A DNA stretch of 21,841 nucleotides from an uncultured Dorea sp. (GTDB lineage Bacteria; Bacillota; Clostridia; Lachnospirales; Lachnospiraceae): positions 1-21,841 of the forward strand of contig CAJUMF010000049.1 of the NCBI GenBank assembly GCA_910586965.1, written 5' to 3'. The translations under genes and the position numbers were made by a program. The notes beneath the pieces were generated by a model that was given only the letters and a program-made list of their open reading frames with translations, ran no database searches and was not told where the DNA came from. Shown one piece after another: positions 15,045-21,841 of the stretch (positions are counted from its first letter, which is position 1; every line of letters begins with the position of its first letter).

Positions 15045-15073
15045 TGGACGATATTCTTTTTCGGTGCTATATT
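15045..15073 (+). promoter_or_regulatory. Promoter of the AraC-family regulator gene
   Basis: TGGACG (15045-15050), a 17-base spacer and TATATT (15068-15073) with an extended -10 (TGC before it). Confidence 0.6.
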
Positions 15074-15109
15074 GGATATCATAGAAAAGACAGTCAGGAG
15101 GTGTCTGGG

Positions 15110-15997
15110 ATGGAGGATATATCAGGAAAGGAAGAAGGATTTAAGGATGAAAAGCATGTGATTATCCCGACGGAATCATTTGCGGAATATATAGGACATC
15201 CGCTCATAAAGTCGATGTACCTGACGGATGTGGGATTTTTCCCGAAGGCGCGCTCCCACTACAAGGAGCGGGAAGAGGGAGCGGACCAGTATATCCTCAT
15301 CTACTGCACCGACGGGAGCGGGGTCATAGAAGTGGACGGGCAGAAATATGTACTTAGGTGCTCGGACGCTTTCTGCATCCCGAGAGGCGCAAAGCACAGG
15401 TACTATGCAGACAGTGAAAATCCATGGAGTATATTGTGGGTGCATTTTAAGGGGGAGAATATCAGGTATTTCCCTGTGGAAGAAAAGCGTCTTGTCCATA
15501 TGAATTCCCGGCACAGCGATAACCGGATGATGGTATTGTTCAATCTGCTGTTCCGGGTGCTGGAAAAGAATTACACCCTCGGGAATTTTATCTACATCTC
15601 CCAGGTGCTGTCGCTTATTTTGTCCGAAATCTATTTCCGGGAGAAATTTGACGAGAGTACGATGCAGGACCGCCATGTGACGATGGTGATACGGTTCATG
15701 TACCAGAATCTTGACAAAAACCTTTCGCTGCAGCAGATTGCGGATGAAGTGAGATTGTCCAAGAGCTACTTGAATGCGGTGTTTAAGTCGCAGACAGGAA
15801 GAGCGCCGGTAGAGTTTTTTATCCATCTTAAGATGAAGGAGGCGTGTAAGCTCTTAAAATCTACGGATCTTTATATCTATGAGGTGAGCGCACGGCTTGG
15901 ATATGAGGACCAGTATTATTTTTCCAGGATATTCAAAAAGGCTGTCGGCATGTCTCCCAGGGATTACAAAGACGGGGATTATTTTTATTGTGAGTAA
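15110..15997 (+). CDS. AraC-family transcriptional regulator with cupin sensor domain
   Basis: A 295-residue protein. The ATG at 15110 is chosen because AGGAGG (15096-15101) lies eight bases upstream; the frame from 15044 overlaps the predicted promoter. The N-terminal half is an AraC-type cupin ligand-binding domain (YILIYCTDGSGVIEVDGQKY, then CSDAFCIPRGAKHRYYAD and WVHFKG). The C-terminal ~95 residues hold two helix-turn-helix units: LSLQQIADEVRLSKSYLNAVFK and IYEVSARLGYEDQYYFSRIF, ending with the usual KKAVGMSPRDYK. Such proteins usually activate sugar genes on binding the sugar. It is placed directly upstream of the second zinc dehydrogenase, whose promoter has a poor -35, as expected for an activated promoter. 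The effector is unknown. Confidence 0.92.
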   Translation: MEDISGKEEGFKDEKHVIIPTESFAEYIGHPLIKSMYLTDVGFFPKARSHYKEREEGADQYILIYCTDGSGVIEVDGQKYVLRCSDAFCIPRGAKHRYYADSENPWSILWVHFKGENIRYFPVEEKRLVHMNSRHSDNRMMVLFNLLFRVLEKNYTLGNFIYISQVLSLILSEIYFREKFDESTMQDRHVTMVIRFMYQNLDKNLSLQQIADEVRLSKSYLNAVFKSQTGRAPVEFFIHLKMKEACKLLKSTDLYIYEVSARLGYEDQYYFSRIFKKAVGMSPRDYKDGDYFYCE

Positions 15998-16026
15998 GAT
16001 AGTCCATCAAAAGGGAAGATATGGAA

Positions 16027-16055
16027 TTCAGGAGAGACAGAAGGCGTGATATACT
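16027..16055 (+). promoter_or_regulatory. Likely activator-dependent promoter of the second dehydrogenase operon
   Basis: TATACT (16050-16055) with an extended -10 TG, 17 bases after the weak -35 TTCAGG (16027-16032). No terminator separates it from the AraC gene, so readthrough is also possible. Confidence 0.5.
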
Positions 16056-16100
16056 CGGAACCAGAAGACAGCAATACGCACGGAAAAGGAGGAAAATACT

Positions 16101-17198
16101 ATGGAGAGCAAATTGCCTGAAAAGATGCTTGGGATGAAACTTCCCGGGGGCGCAAAGGTACAGCCGGTGGAAGTAGATGTGCCAAAGCCCGGCCCGGGGC
16201 AGGTCCTGCTTAAGATGAAAGCGGCGAGCCTGTGCGGGAGCGATTTGAAATATATCTATTACGAGCATACGGACAAGACCGGCGGGGCGAGATATGATGA
16301 TGTCATTGCAGGGCATGAGCCAAGCGGACAGGTCGTCGCGGTGGGGGAGAAAGTGGATGATTTTAAAGTGGGCGACCGTGTCGTTGTATATCATATCCAG
16401 GGCTGCGGATATTGCGATGAATGCCGCAAAGGATTCTTCATCAACTGCCAGCAGCCGGAGCGGCGGGCCTACGGGTGGCAGAGAGACGGCGCCCTGGCAG
16501 AATATATGGCGGCGGATGCAAGCACCTGCATCCATCTTCCGGATTTCCTTACCTATGAGGACGGAGCCATGATTGCCTGCGGGTTCGGAACGGCGTACCA
16601 GGGGCTTTTAAGGGCAAATGTCTCAGGAAATGACCGTGTGCTTGTGATGGGCCTTGGCCCGGTGGGGCAGGCGGCAGTGATTCTCGCAAAAGCGCTCGGG
16701 GCGGAAGTAATCGGTGTGGATATCTCCGAGGAGCGTATGGCGATGGCAGAAAAGATAGGCGCGGACCATGTGCTCAAGGGCGATGATGATGTGATTGAAA
16801 AAATTATGGCGGCCGCGGACGGAAAAGGCGTGGAAGTAGCGGTTGACTGCTCGGGGAGCGCCGTCGGGCGGCACAGATGCTTAGAGGCGGCTAGGATGTG
16901 GGGAAATGTAGTGTATCTCGGAGAGCAGGGAACGGTCACCTTTGAGCCAAGCCCCCTGCTGCTCCATAAAAATCTCACCCTCCACGGCTCCTGGGTCACT
17001 TCCGTAGGCAACATGGAAAAGCTGGTGGAGCTGTTAGACCGGAAGAAAATCCATCCAAGCCAGATTATCACGCATCGCTTTCCCCTTGAGGAGACGGCTC
17101 AGGCGTTTGAAGTATTTGCCACGGGAAAGACAGGCAAAGTGTGCATAAACCATGAGATGCGGCGGGAGACAGAACAAGAGCAGGAGAGCGGCAGATGA
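16101..17198 (+). CDS. Zinc-binding medium-chain alcohol dehydrogenase, substrate unknown
   Basis: A 365-residue medium-chain dehydrogenase/reductase. The start at 16101 is backed by AAGGAGG eight bases upstream. Catalytic zinc ligands are probably C45 (LCGSDLK), H72-E73 (AGHEPSG) and C160. The structural zinc cysteines are C102, C105, C108 and C116 (GCGYCDECRKGFFINC). The cofactor motif is GLGPVG (184-189), and D207 after strand two points to NAD(H). It differs clearly from the 8908-9960 enzyme and lacks the sorbitol dehydrogenase FRY signature, resembling the threonine/alcohol-dehydrogenase-like uncharacterised branch. It overlaps the next gene by four bases (ATGA), implying translational coupling. 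It probably oxidises a hydroxyl of the sugar or polyol handled by this locus, a role inferred from context. The C-terminal EQEQESGR tail is extra. Confidence 0.88.
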   Translation: MESKLPEKMLGMKLPGGAKVQPVEVDVPKPGPGQVLLKMKAASLCGSDLKYIYYEHTDKTGGARYDDVIAGHEPSGQVVAVGEKVDDFKVGDRVVVYHIQGCGYCDECRKGFFINCQQPERRAYGWQRDGALAEYMAADASTCIHLPDFLTYEDGAMIACGFGTAYQGLLRANVSGNDRVLVMGLGPVGQAAVILAKALGAEVIGVDISEERMAMAEKIGADHVLKGDDDVIEKIMAAADGKGVEVAVDCSGSAVGRHRCLEAARMWGNVVYLGEQGTVTFEPSPLLLHKNLTLHGSWVTSVGNMEKLVELLDRKKIHPSQIITHRFPLEETAQAFEVFATGKTGKVCINHEMRRETEQEQESGR

Positions 17199-18283
17199 GA
17201 GCAGTTGAGAGAATCAGAAGATGGCTTGAAGTAAATAAGTATGACGGAGTGATTCTTGGCAGGCGTGATAATTATACGTGGGTCAGCGGCGGCGCAAAGA
17301 ACCATGTGCTGACCAGCACGGAATACGGAGTCGCCTTTTATGTAATTTCGAGAGACGATATCAGGCTGGTTGCGGACAGCAGCGACCTTCTCAGGATGAG
17401 CGCGGAGCAAGATCCCCTTGGGGCAAGAACCGCGCTTGTTCCCTGGTATGTGTCGCTGGAAGAATATATGCACCGGCTTGTCCAGGGAAAGGCTTATGTG
17501 TCGGATACAGGAATCGCAGGCACGGAAAATGTGCAGGAGGAGCTGATAGAGCTCCGCATGGAATTATCCGGGGAGGCGGTTGAAAATTACCGGAAGGCCG
17601 GGCAGCTCTGCGCGCGTATCGTAGAGGGCGTGTGCAGGGAGACGGTTCCCGGCGACACGGAGGAAGAAGTCTCATGGAAGATCAGGTCAAGATGCCTTCA
17701 AAGCGGAATCAGCCCGGACTGCGTGTTGGTGGGGGCGGATGAAAGGATTCTCAAATACCGCCACCCCATGCCCACGGACAAGAAGATAGAAAAGAGCTTT
17801 ATGGCAGTGCTGGGCGGAGAAAAATACGGGCTTAACGTGAGCATTACAAGGATGGTCTGGTTTGCGCCCGTGCCGGAGGAAATCAGGAGCTGTTACGAAA
17901 AGACAAGATATATATTTGCATGTATGCAGATGATGATGGAAAATGAAAAAACTTATGGGGAATATTTTGAGGAGGTACAAAACCTGTATCGGGAAGTCGG
18001 CTATCCGGAGGAGTGGAAGATGCACCATCAGGGAGGCCCGACAGGGTACGGATGCCGGGAGTACGTCGCCCTTCCCGGGATGGATAAGAAGATAAGGACG
18101 GGACAGGCTTATGCATGGAACCCTACCATCCAGGGTACAAAGTGCGAAGAGACTACTTATTTGGGCGAAAGCGGGGCGGAAACCTTTACGAGGACCGGGG
18201 ATTGGCCCTGCACTACCGTCGAAACTCCTTACGGGTCATTTGAAGCAGCGGATATTCTGGAAAAACTCCATGGCGTCAGTTGA
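17195..18283 (+). CDS. M24 (pita-bread fold) family protein lacking most metal ligands
   Basis: A 362-residue protein with the creatinase/aminopeptidase-P layout: an N-terminal creatinase-N-like domain (~1-125) and a C-terminal pita-bread domain (~130-360). The catalytic domain keeps the ITR signature strand (217-219), a histidine pair at 277-278 and E318/E319. The two metal-binding Asp of M24 peptidases correspond to V205 and S216, and the first Glu to N309. Three of five ligands are therefore absent, and a di-metal peptidase is unlikely. Creatinase shows that a metal-free pita-bread enzyme can act on small amidines or esters, so a non-peptidase hydrolase or lyase is possible. Its start codon overlaps the dehydrogenase stop (ATGA), so the two are coupled and probably act on the same compound. 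Confidence 0.85.
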   Translation: MRAVERIRRWLEVNKYDGVILGRRDNYTWVSGGAKNHVLTSTEYGVAFYVISRDDIRLVADSSDLLRMSAEQDPLGARTALVPWYVSLEEYMHRLVQGKAYVSDTGIAGTENVQEELIELRMELSGEAVENYRKAGQLCARIVEGVCRETVPGDTEEEVSWKIRSRCLQSGISPDCVLVGADERILKYRHPMPTDKKIEKSFMAVLGGEKYGLNVSITRMVWFAPVPEEIRSCYEKTRYIFACMQMMMENEKTYGEYFEEVQNLYREVGYPEEWKMHHQGGPTGYGCREYVALPGMDKKIRTGQAYAWNPTIQGTKCEETTYLGESGAETFTRTGDWPCTTVETPYGSFEAADILEKLHGVS

Positions 18284-18303
18284 TTGGCGCCGCGGAGTTT
18301 TTT
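18263..18303 (+). terminator. Rho-independent terminator of the dehydrogenase-M24 operon
   Basis: AAACTCC (18263-18269) pairs with GGAGTTT (18294-18300), with additional GGCG/CGCC pairing inside. T-run 18298-18303. The stem overlaps the 3' end of the M24-like gene. Confidence 0.8.
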
Positions 18304-18308
18304 AATGG

Positions 18309-18357
18309 ATTTTTCAATAGAATTTTTCAATGGGAGGTGAAAAATGTATTGAAAAAT
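18309..18357 (+). promoter_or_regulatory. Mirrored heptamer repeats, candidate operator
   Basis: ATTTTTC occurs at 18309-18315 and 18322-18328, and its complement GAAAAAT at 18339-18345 and 18351-18357, giving two direct pairs facing each other. The last copy overlaps the -35 box of the upstream SDR-operon promoter, so a bound regulator could block or recruit polymerase. Confidence 0.5.
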
Positions 18358-18377
18358 CGTGCATGTTATGGTACAAT
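18349..18377 (+). promoter_or_regulatory. Upstream promoter (P1) of the SDR-ABC operon
   Basis: TTGAAA (18349-18354), a 17-base spacer and TACAAT (18372-18377). It lies 262 bases before the SDR start codon. The AT-rich stretch between P1 and P2 contains no gene that I can see. Confidence 0.6.
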
Positions 18378-18518
18378 GCAAACAAGTTAAATAGATACTT
18401 AAAAAAACACTCTAATAAAGAGATAAACAAATATACAAAAGAAGTTTAAGAATGATAAAAAAATAATATTATGCAAAATAACTAAAAATGACATAAATAT
18501 TTTGGCGAATATTACGGC

Positions 18519-18547
18519 TTGCACAATGAGACGCTTAGAGGTATAAT
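18519..18547 (+). promoter_or_regulatory. Main promoter (P2) of the SDR-ABC operon
   Basis: TTGCAC (18519-18524), a 17-base spacer and a perfect TATAAT (18542-18547). The leader of about 85 bases contains CATTTATAAAA twice (18556-18566 and 18569-18579), a 13-base period that may be a regulator site. Confidence 0.78.
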
Positions 18548-18638
18548 TGCAATAACATTTATAAAATACATTTATAAAAGTCTTATACCAAACATCTAAC
18601 AAAATTGACTCGTGACAAAAAAAGGAGGATTCATAAAG

Positions 18639-19415
18639 ATGGGAATTATTGAAAAGATGAGACTGGACGGGAAAGCAATCTATGTTACAGGAGCGGCAAG
18701 CGGTATCGGCAAATGCGCGGCGATGGCGTTCGCGGAGGCAGGAGCGGATGTTGCCATCGTAGACATCAACATGGAAGGGGCGCAGGCAGTTGCTAATGAG
18801 ATTGCAGAGGCTACAGGCTCCAAGACAATCGCGATTCAGTGCGACGTTACGAACCAGGAGCAGGTAGAGGCGATGGTCGCAAAGGTTGTGGAGACTTACG
18901 GAAAGCTTGACGCCTGCTACAACAACGCAGGGATTGCGCTGAACGTTCCGGCGGAAGAGATGTCCTATGAGCAGTGGCTCAAAGTTATCAATATCAACTT
19001 GAACGGCGTGTTCCTTTGCGCTACGGCAGCAGGACGCGTGATGTTAAAGCAAGGGTACGGCTCCATCATCAACACCGCATCCATGTCCGGACATATCGTG
19101 AATGTGCCGCAGCCCCAGTGTGCATACAACGCATCCAAGGCAGGCGTTATCATGTTGACCAAATCCCTCGCAGTTGAGTGGGCAAAGACAGGCGTCCGCG
19201 TGAACAGCATAAGCCCGGGATATATCGGGACCGACCTTATCATGAATGCGCCTCACTTAAAACCGCTGATCGAGCAGTGGAATGCCATGGCTCCTATGGG
19301 AAGGCTCGGAAAGCCGGAAGAGCTGCAGTCCGTCCTTGTATACTTAGCAGGAGACACAAGCTCATTTACAACAGGCTCTGATATCGTAGTGGACGGGGCA
19401 TTCACCTGTTTCTAA
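18639..19415 (+). CDS. Short-chain dehydrogenase/reductase (SDR), sugar/polyol type
   Basis: A 258-residue classical SDR oxidoreductase. The start at 18639 follows AAAGGAGG by ten bases; the GTG at 18612 lies before that site and is rejected. Motifs are the cofactor loop TGAASGIG (17-24), NNAG (95-98), catalytic S150, Y163 and K167 (YNASK), and SPGYIGT after the catalytic strand. D42 after the second strand suggests NAD(H). The closest general type is the sorbose/mannitol/gluconate-5-dehydrogenase-like group, which interconverts keto- and hydroxy-sugars. It is the first gene of an operon with a sugar-binding lipoprotein and ABC ATPase, so it probably acts on the imported sugar or polyol. The exact substrate cannot be read from the sequence. 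Confidence 0.9.
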   Translation: MGIIEKMRLDGKAIYVTGAASGIGKCAAMAFAEAGADVAIVDINMEGAQAVANEIAEATGSKTIAIQCDVTNQEQVEAMVAKVVETYGKLDACYNNAGIALNVPAEEMSYEQWLKVININLNGVFLCATAAGRVMLKQGYGSIINTASMSGHIVNVPQPQCAYNASKAGVIMLTKSLAVEWAKTGVRVNSISPGYIGTDLIMNAPHLKPLIEQWNAMAPMGRLGKPEELQSVLVYLAGDTSSFTTGSDIVVDGAFTCF

Positions 19416-19423
19416 TCCAAAGC

Positions 19424-19452
19424 TTGTTATAGCGAAATGCTATACATATAAA
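19424..19452 (+). promoter_or_regulatory. Possible internal promoter/hairpin before the binding-protein gene
   Basis: TTGTTA (19424-19429), 17 bases and TATAAA (19447-19452) could drive the lipoprotein gene separately. The same stretch forms a short hairpin, TATAGC (19428-19433) with GCTATA (19439-19444), which is not followed by T's. Either reading would raise expression of the binding protein relative to its operon partners. Confidence 0.35.
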
Positions 19453-19484
19453 TAACACTTATAAAATAAAGGAGGAAAAGTAGT

Positions 19485-20507
19485 ATGAAGAAAAAAGTGT
19501 TAAGTACAATTCTTTGCATCGCTATGATGGCATCAATGCTCATAGGATGTACAACAGAGAGTCCGGCATCAAATGATTCCGGTGATGAAGGCGGAGATTC
19601 TAAAACCGGCGGAAAGAAGATCGGCATCACGATCCAGAACTATGAGAATGCATATTGGGCAGGCGTTATGAGCAAGCTCGACAAGATTCTTAAAGACGAA
19701 GGATATGAGGCGACGATCGTTGGATGCGAGGAGAACTCCGGCAAACAGATTGAGCAGATCGAAAACTTCATCACATCAGGGTGCGACCTTATCATGGTTC
19801 ACCCGAATGATGCGGACGCAGTTGAGGAAGTGTGCGGACGTGCTATGAAGGAAGGCATCAAAGTAATGTGCTGGGATAACCCGATGGAAAACACGACAGC
19901 GAACTGGGTTCTTGACAACACAGAGCTTGGAAAAGAAATCGGCAAGACAGCAGCAGCTTTCATTAACGAGCACTACACAGCAGACAAGAAGGCAGAAGTA
20001 TGCGTAATCGGCAAGCCGGATACACAGGTTCTGTTAGAGAGACAGAACGGTATCGAGGCCGGCCTTAAGGAGAACTGCCAGGATAACTATGAAATCGTAG
20101 CAACGATTGACGGTGTTGTTAACAACGAAGTTCAGTCCAAGGCTGAGACAGTTCTTCAGGCTCACCCGGATTGTAAAGTATGGGTAGGCGTTGGCGCCGG
20201 CGCGATGATCGGTTCCAACACAGCTCTTCTTGCAAAATACGGCGGAGAAGGAAAGATTCCGGAGGATTGCGGAGTTATCACAACAGACGTTACATCCGAG
20301 CAGTTAGACGCTCTTCAGTCCGGAAAGACAGCAGTAAGGGCTATCGTAGGTTTCGAGGGCTCCAACACTGACACAGCTCAGGCATGTTTCGAGATGTTCA
20401 AGAGAATCCTTGACGGCGAAGAGTTCTCAGGAGATGCTAAGAACGTATTCAGACCGCTGTCTGAGATCAACATGGACAATATTGAAGAGATTCAGTCCGG
20501 AATGTAA
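19485..20507 (+). CDS. Sugar ABC transporter substrate-binding lipoprotein
   Basis: A 340-residue extracellular solute-binding lipoprotein. The signal peptide MKKKVLSTILCIAMMASMLIGC ends in a lipobox with Cys22 as the lipidation site. A Ser/Asp/Gly-rich linker then leads to a periplasmic-binding-protein type 1 fold (RbsB/Peripla_BP_4 class), beginning KKIGITIQNYENAYWAGVM. Typical elements follow: ENSGKQIEQIENFITSGCDLIMVHPNDADAVEE, the hinge-region CVIGKPDTQVLLERQNGIEAGL, and GVITTDVTSEQLDALQSGK. This class binds monosaccharides, polyols or autoinducer-2-like ligands. AGGAGG lies nine bases before the ATG. It follows the SDR gene and precedes the ATPase, an arrangement that suggests one import operon; the permease gene would be expected beyond the window. 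Confidence 0.93.
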   Translation: MKKKVLSTILCIAMMASMLIGCTTESPASNDSGDEGGDSKTGGKKIGITIQNYENAYWAGVMSKLDKILKDEGYEATIVGCEENSGKQIEQIENFITSGCDLIMVHPNDADAVEEVCGRAMKEGIKVMCWDNPMENTTANWVLDNTELGKEIGKTAAAFINEHYTADKKAEVCVIGKPDTQVLLERQNGIEAGLKENCQDNYEIVATIDGVVNNEVQSKAETVLQAHPDCKVWVGVGAGAMIGSNTALLAKYGGEGKIPEDCGVITTDVTSEQLDALQSGKTAVRAIVGFEGSNTDTAQACFEMFKRILDGEEFSGDAKNVFRPLSEINMDNIEEIQSGM

Positions 20508-20541
20508 AACTTGTCTGTGGCACGGCTAATAAATGATGAGA

Positions 20542-20566
20542 TGGAGGCGGCCGAAAGCTGCCTCCA
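20542..20566 (+). other. Intercistronic hairpin between binding protein and ATPase genes
   Basis: TGGAGGC (20542-20548) pairs with GCCTCCA (20560-20566), with an inner GC pair and a CGAAA loop. No T-run follows, so it more likely protects the upstream mRNA from 3' decay or partly attenuates. This would explain an excess of binding protein over the ATPase. Confidence 0.6.
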
Positions 20567-20591
20567 AATAATATAATCACGGGGGAAGACT

Positions 20592-21809
20592 ATGAGCGAA
20601 GAGTATGTATTGCAATTACAGCATATAAGAAAAGAATACCCGGGTGTTGTTGCGTTGAAAGATGTTACGCTTGAATTAAAGAAGGGCGAAATCCTGGCAT
20701 TGATCGGAGAGAATGGCGCCGGGAAATCCACCCTGATCAAATGCTGTTCCGGAGCGGTTATCCCGACTGCCGGAAAAATTGTTGTGAACGGAAAAGAATT
20801 TACAAGCATGACACCTCAGCTCGCGGCAGAGAATGGAATTGCGATTATCTATCAGGAATTTAACAACGTAAAGGAATTATCGGCAGCAGAGAACTTATTT
20901 TTAGGACGTCCGATACGGAAGGGCATCGTCGTAGATAAGGCTGCCATGGAAAAAGAGGCGGTGAAGGCCTTTGAAAGGCTGCACATCAAGATTGACCCGA
21001 AGACACTGATGAAGAACCTGACGGTAGGATACCAGCAGATGGTGGAGATTGCGAAGGCAATCCAGCAGAACGCGCAGATACTGATCATGGATGAGCCGTC
21101 GGCTCCTCTTACAAGCGCGGAAGTGGAAAGCATGTTTGAAGTGGTAGAGCAGCTCAGAGATGAAGGAATCTCGATTATCTACATCTCTCACAGACTGGAA
21201 GAGCTCTACCGTCTGTCCGACCGTATCTTGGTCATGCGTGACGGAGAGTATGTGAAGACATTGATTACGGAAGAAAGCAACACGCAGGAGCTTATTCGGC
21301 TTATGGTCGGGCGTGAGCTTACGGAATCCTATCCGCCGAGAGGAAACTGCGTCAAGGAAGACGATGTTGTCCTGGAACTTAAAGACGTCACCGGCAACGG
21401 AGACAAGAATATATCCTTAAAAGTCCGCAGGGGCGAAATTCTCGGTCTGGGGGGGCTTGTAGGAGCCGGGCGTACAGAACTTGCACAGCTCATCTTCGGG
21501 GCTGCGAAAAAAGAGTCCGGGCAGGTCATATTTAAAGGAAAAGAAATCAATCCGAAGAGCCCGAGAGAGGCGATAGATTTAGGAATCGCACTGGTGCCGG
21601 AGGACCGGAAACGCCACGGCGCGATGCTTGGCATATCCATCAAGAACAATATCAATATGCCCATTTACGAGAGAAATTCTACGCTGAGTGTTATAGATTC
21701 CAAGAAAGAAAAAGAGATTGCCGAAAAGTACCAGAAGAACATGGCAATCAAGACGCCGTCTCTCAACCAGCTTGTCAAGAACTTAAGGAATCTTTCCAAA
21801 GTTAGTTGA
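20592..21809 (+). pseudogene. RbsA/MglA-type sugar ABC transporter ATPase, interrupted in second nucleotide-binding domain
   Basis: Double-domain sugar importer ATPase, normally about 500 residues; only 405 are encoded here. Domain 1 is complete: Walker A GENGAGKST (39-47), a YQEF Q-loop, signature LTVGYQQMVEIAKA, Walker B ILIMDEPSAPL and H-loop YISHR. Domain 2 has the usual degenerate Walker A GLVGAGRTEL and the GIALVPEDRKRHG region. It then reaches LNQLVKNL, where family members continue with the LSGGNQQK signature. Here the text switches to RNLSKVS and stops at 21807-21809. Signature 2, Walker B 2 and the C-terminus are missing. The break near base 21786 could be a mobile-element insertion, a deletion or an assembly join at the window end. 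If real, transport through this protein is lost. Start at 20592 after GGGGGAAG. Confidence 0.85.
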
Positions 21810-21841
21810 TTTTGCGCCTTAACTCAAGCCGCAACAGCTTC

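Overview
The window looks like a chromosomal segment (possibly a contig end) from an anaerobic gut Firmicute, most likely a Lachnospiraceae member near Clostridium scindens, Dorea or Blautia. This is inferred from the long single-chain pyruvate:ferredoxin oxidoreductase, strong AGGAGG ribosome-binding sites, promoters of the TTGNNN-17-TATAAT type, and a D-allulose 3-epimerase closely resembling clostridial enzymes. No rRNA, tRNA or CRISPR array was seen.

Left part (1-7481): the 3' four-fifths of nifJ (PFOR) ends at a strong terminator. Next come a Rpn/PD-(D/E)XK nuclease-family gene whose promoter sits inside an interrupted inverted repeat, an amino-acid/polyamine-type permease carrying two C-terminal RCK_C-like domains, and an HTH-Uma2 fusion. 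Each of these three has its own promoter.

Middle and right part (7507-21809): a sugar/polyol utilisation region. It holds a ROK repressor, a sorbitol/xylitol-type zinc dehydrogenase, a D-allulose (D-psicose) 3-epimerase, a large DUF5107-TPR protein, an AraC regulator, a second zinc dehydrogenase translationally coupled to a metal-ligand-deficient M24-like protein, an SDR dehydrogenase, a sugar-binding lipoprotein and an RbsA/MglA-type ABC ATPase. A reasonable inference is that a rare sugar, polyol or glycoside is imported by the ABC system, oxidised or reduced by the dehydrogenases, and brought to fructose by C3 epimerisation. The ATPase is broken inside its second nucleotide-binding domain 56 bases before the window ends.

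The most unusual content is non-coding. Element A is a ~205-bp near-palindrome present twice, in opposite orientations (9976-10455 and 14752-14957). The two copies bracket the only two minus-strand genes, which suggests an inversion. Their arms differ by at least four paired, compensatory substitutions. The first copy is interrupted by Element B, a different 273-bp palindromic MITE-like element (10125-10397) with about 25-bp terminal inverted repeats and a TA target duplication; the intact second copy provides the empty site. Other notable signals are a cre/LacI-type operator at the epimerase gene and tandem promoters with mirrored heptamer repeats before the SDR-ABC operon.
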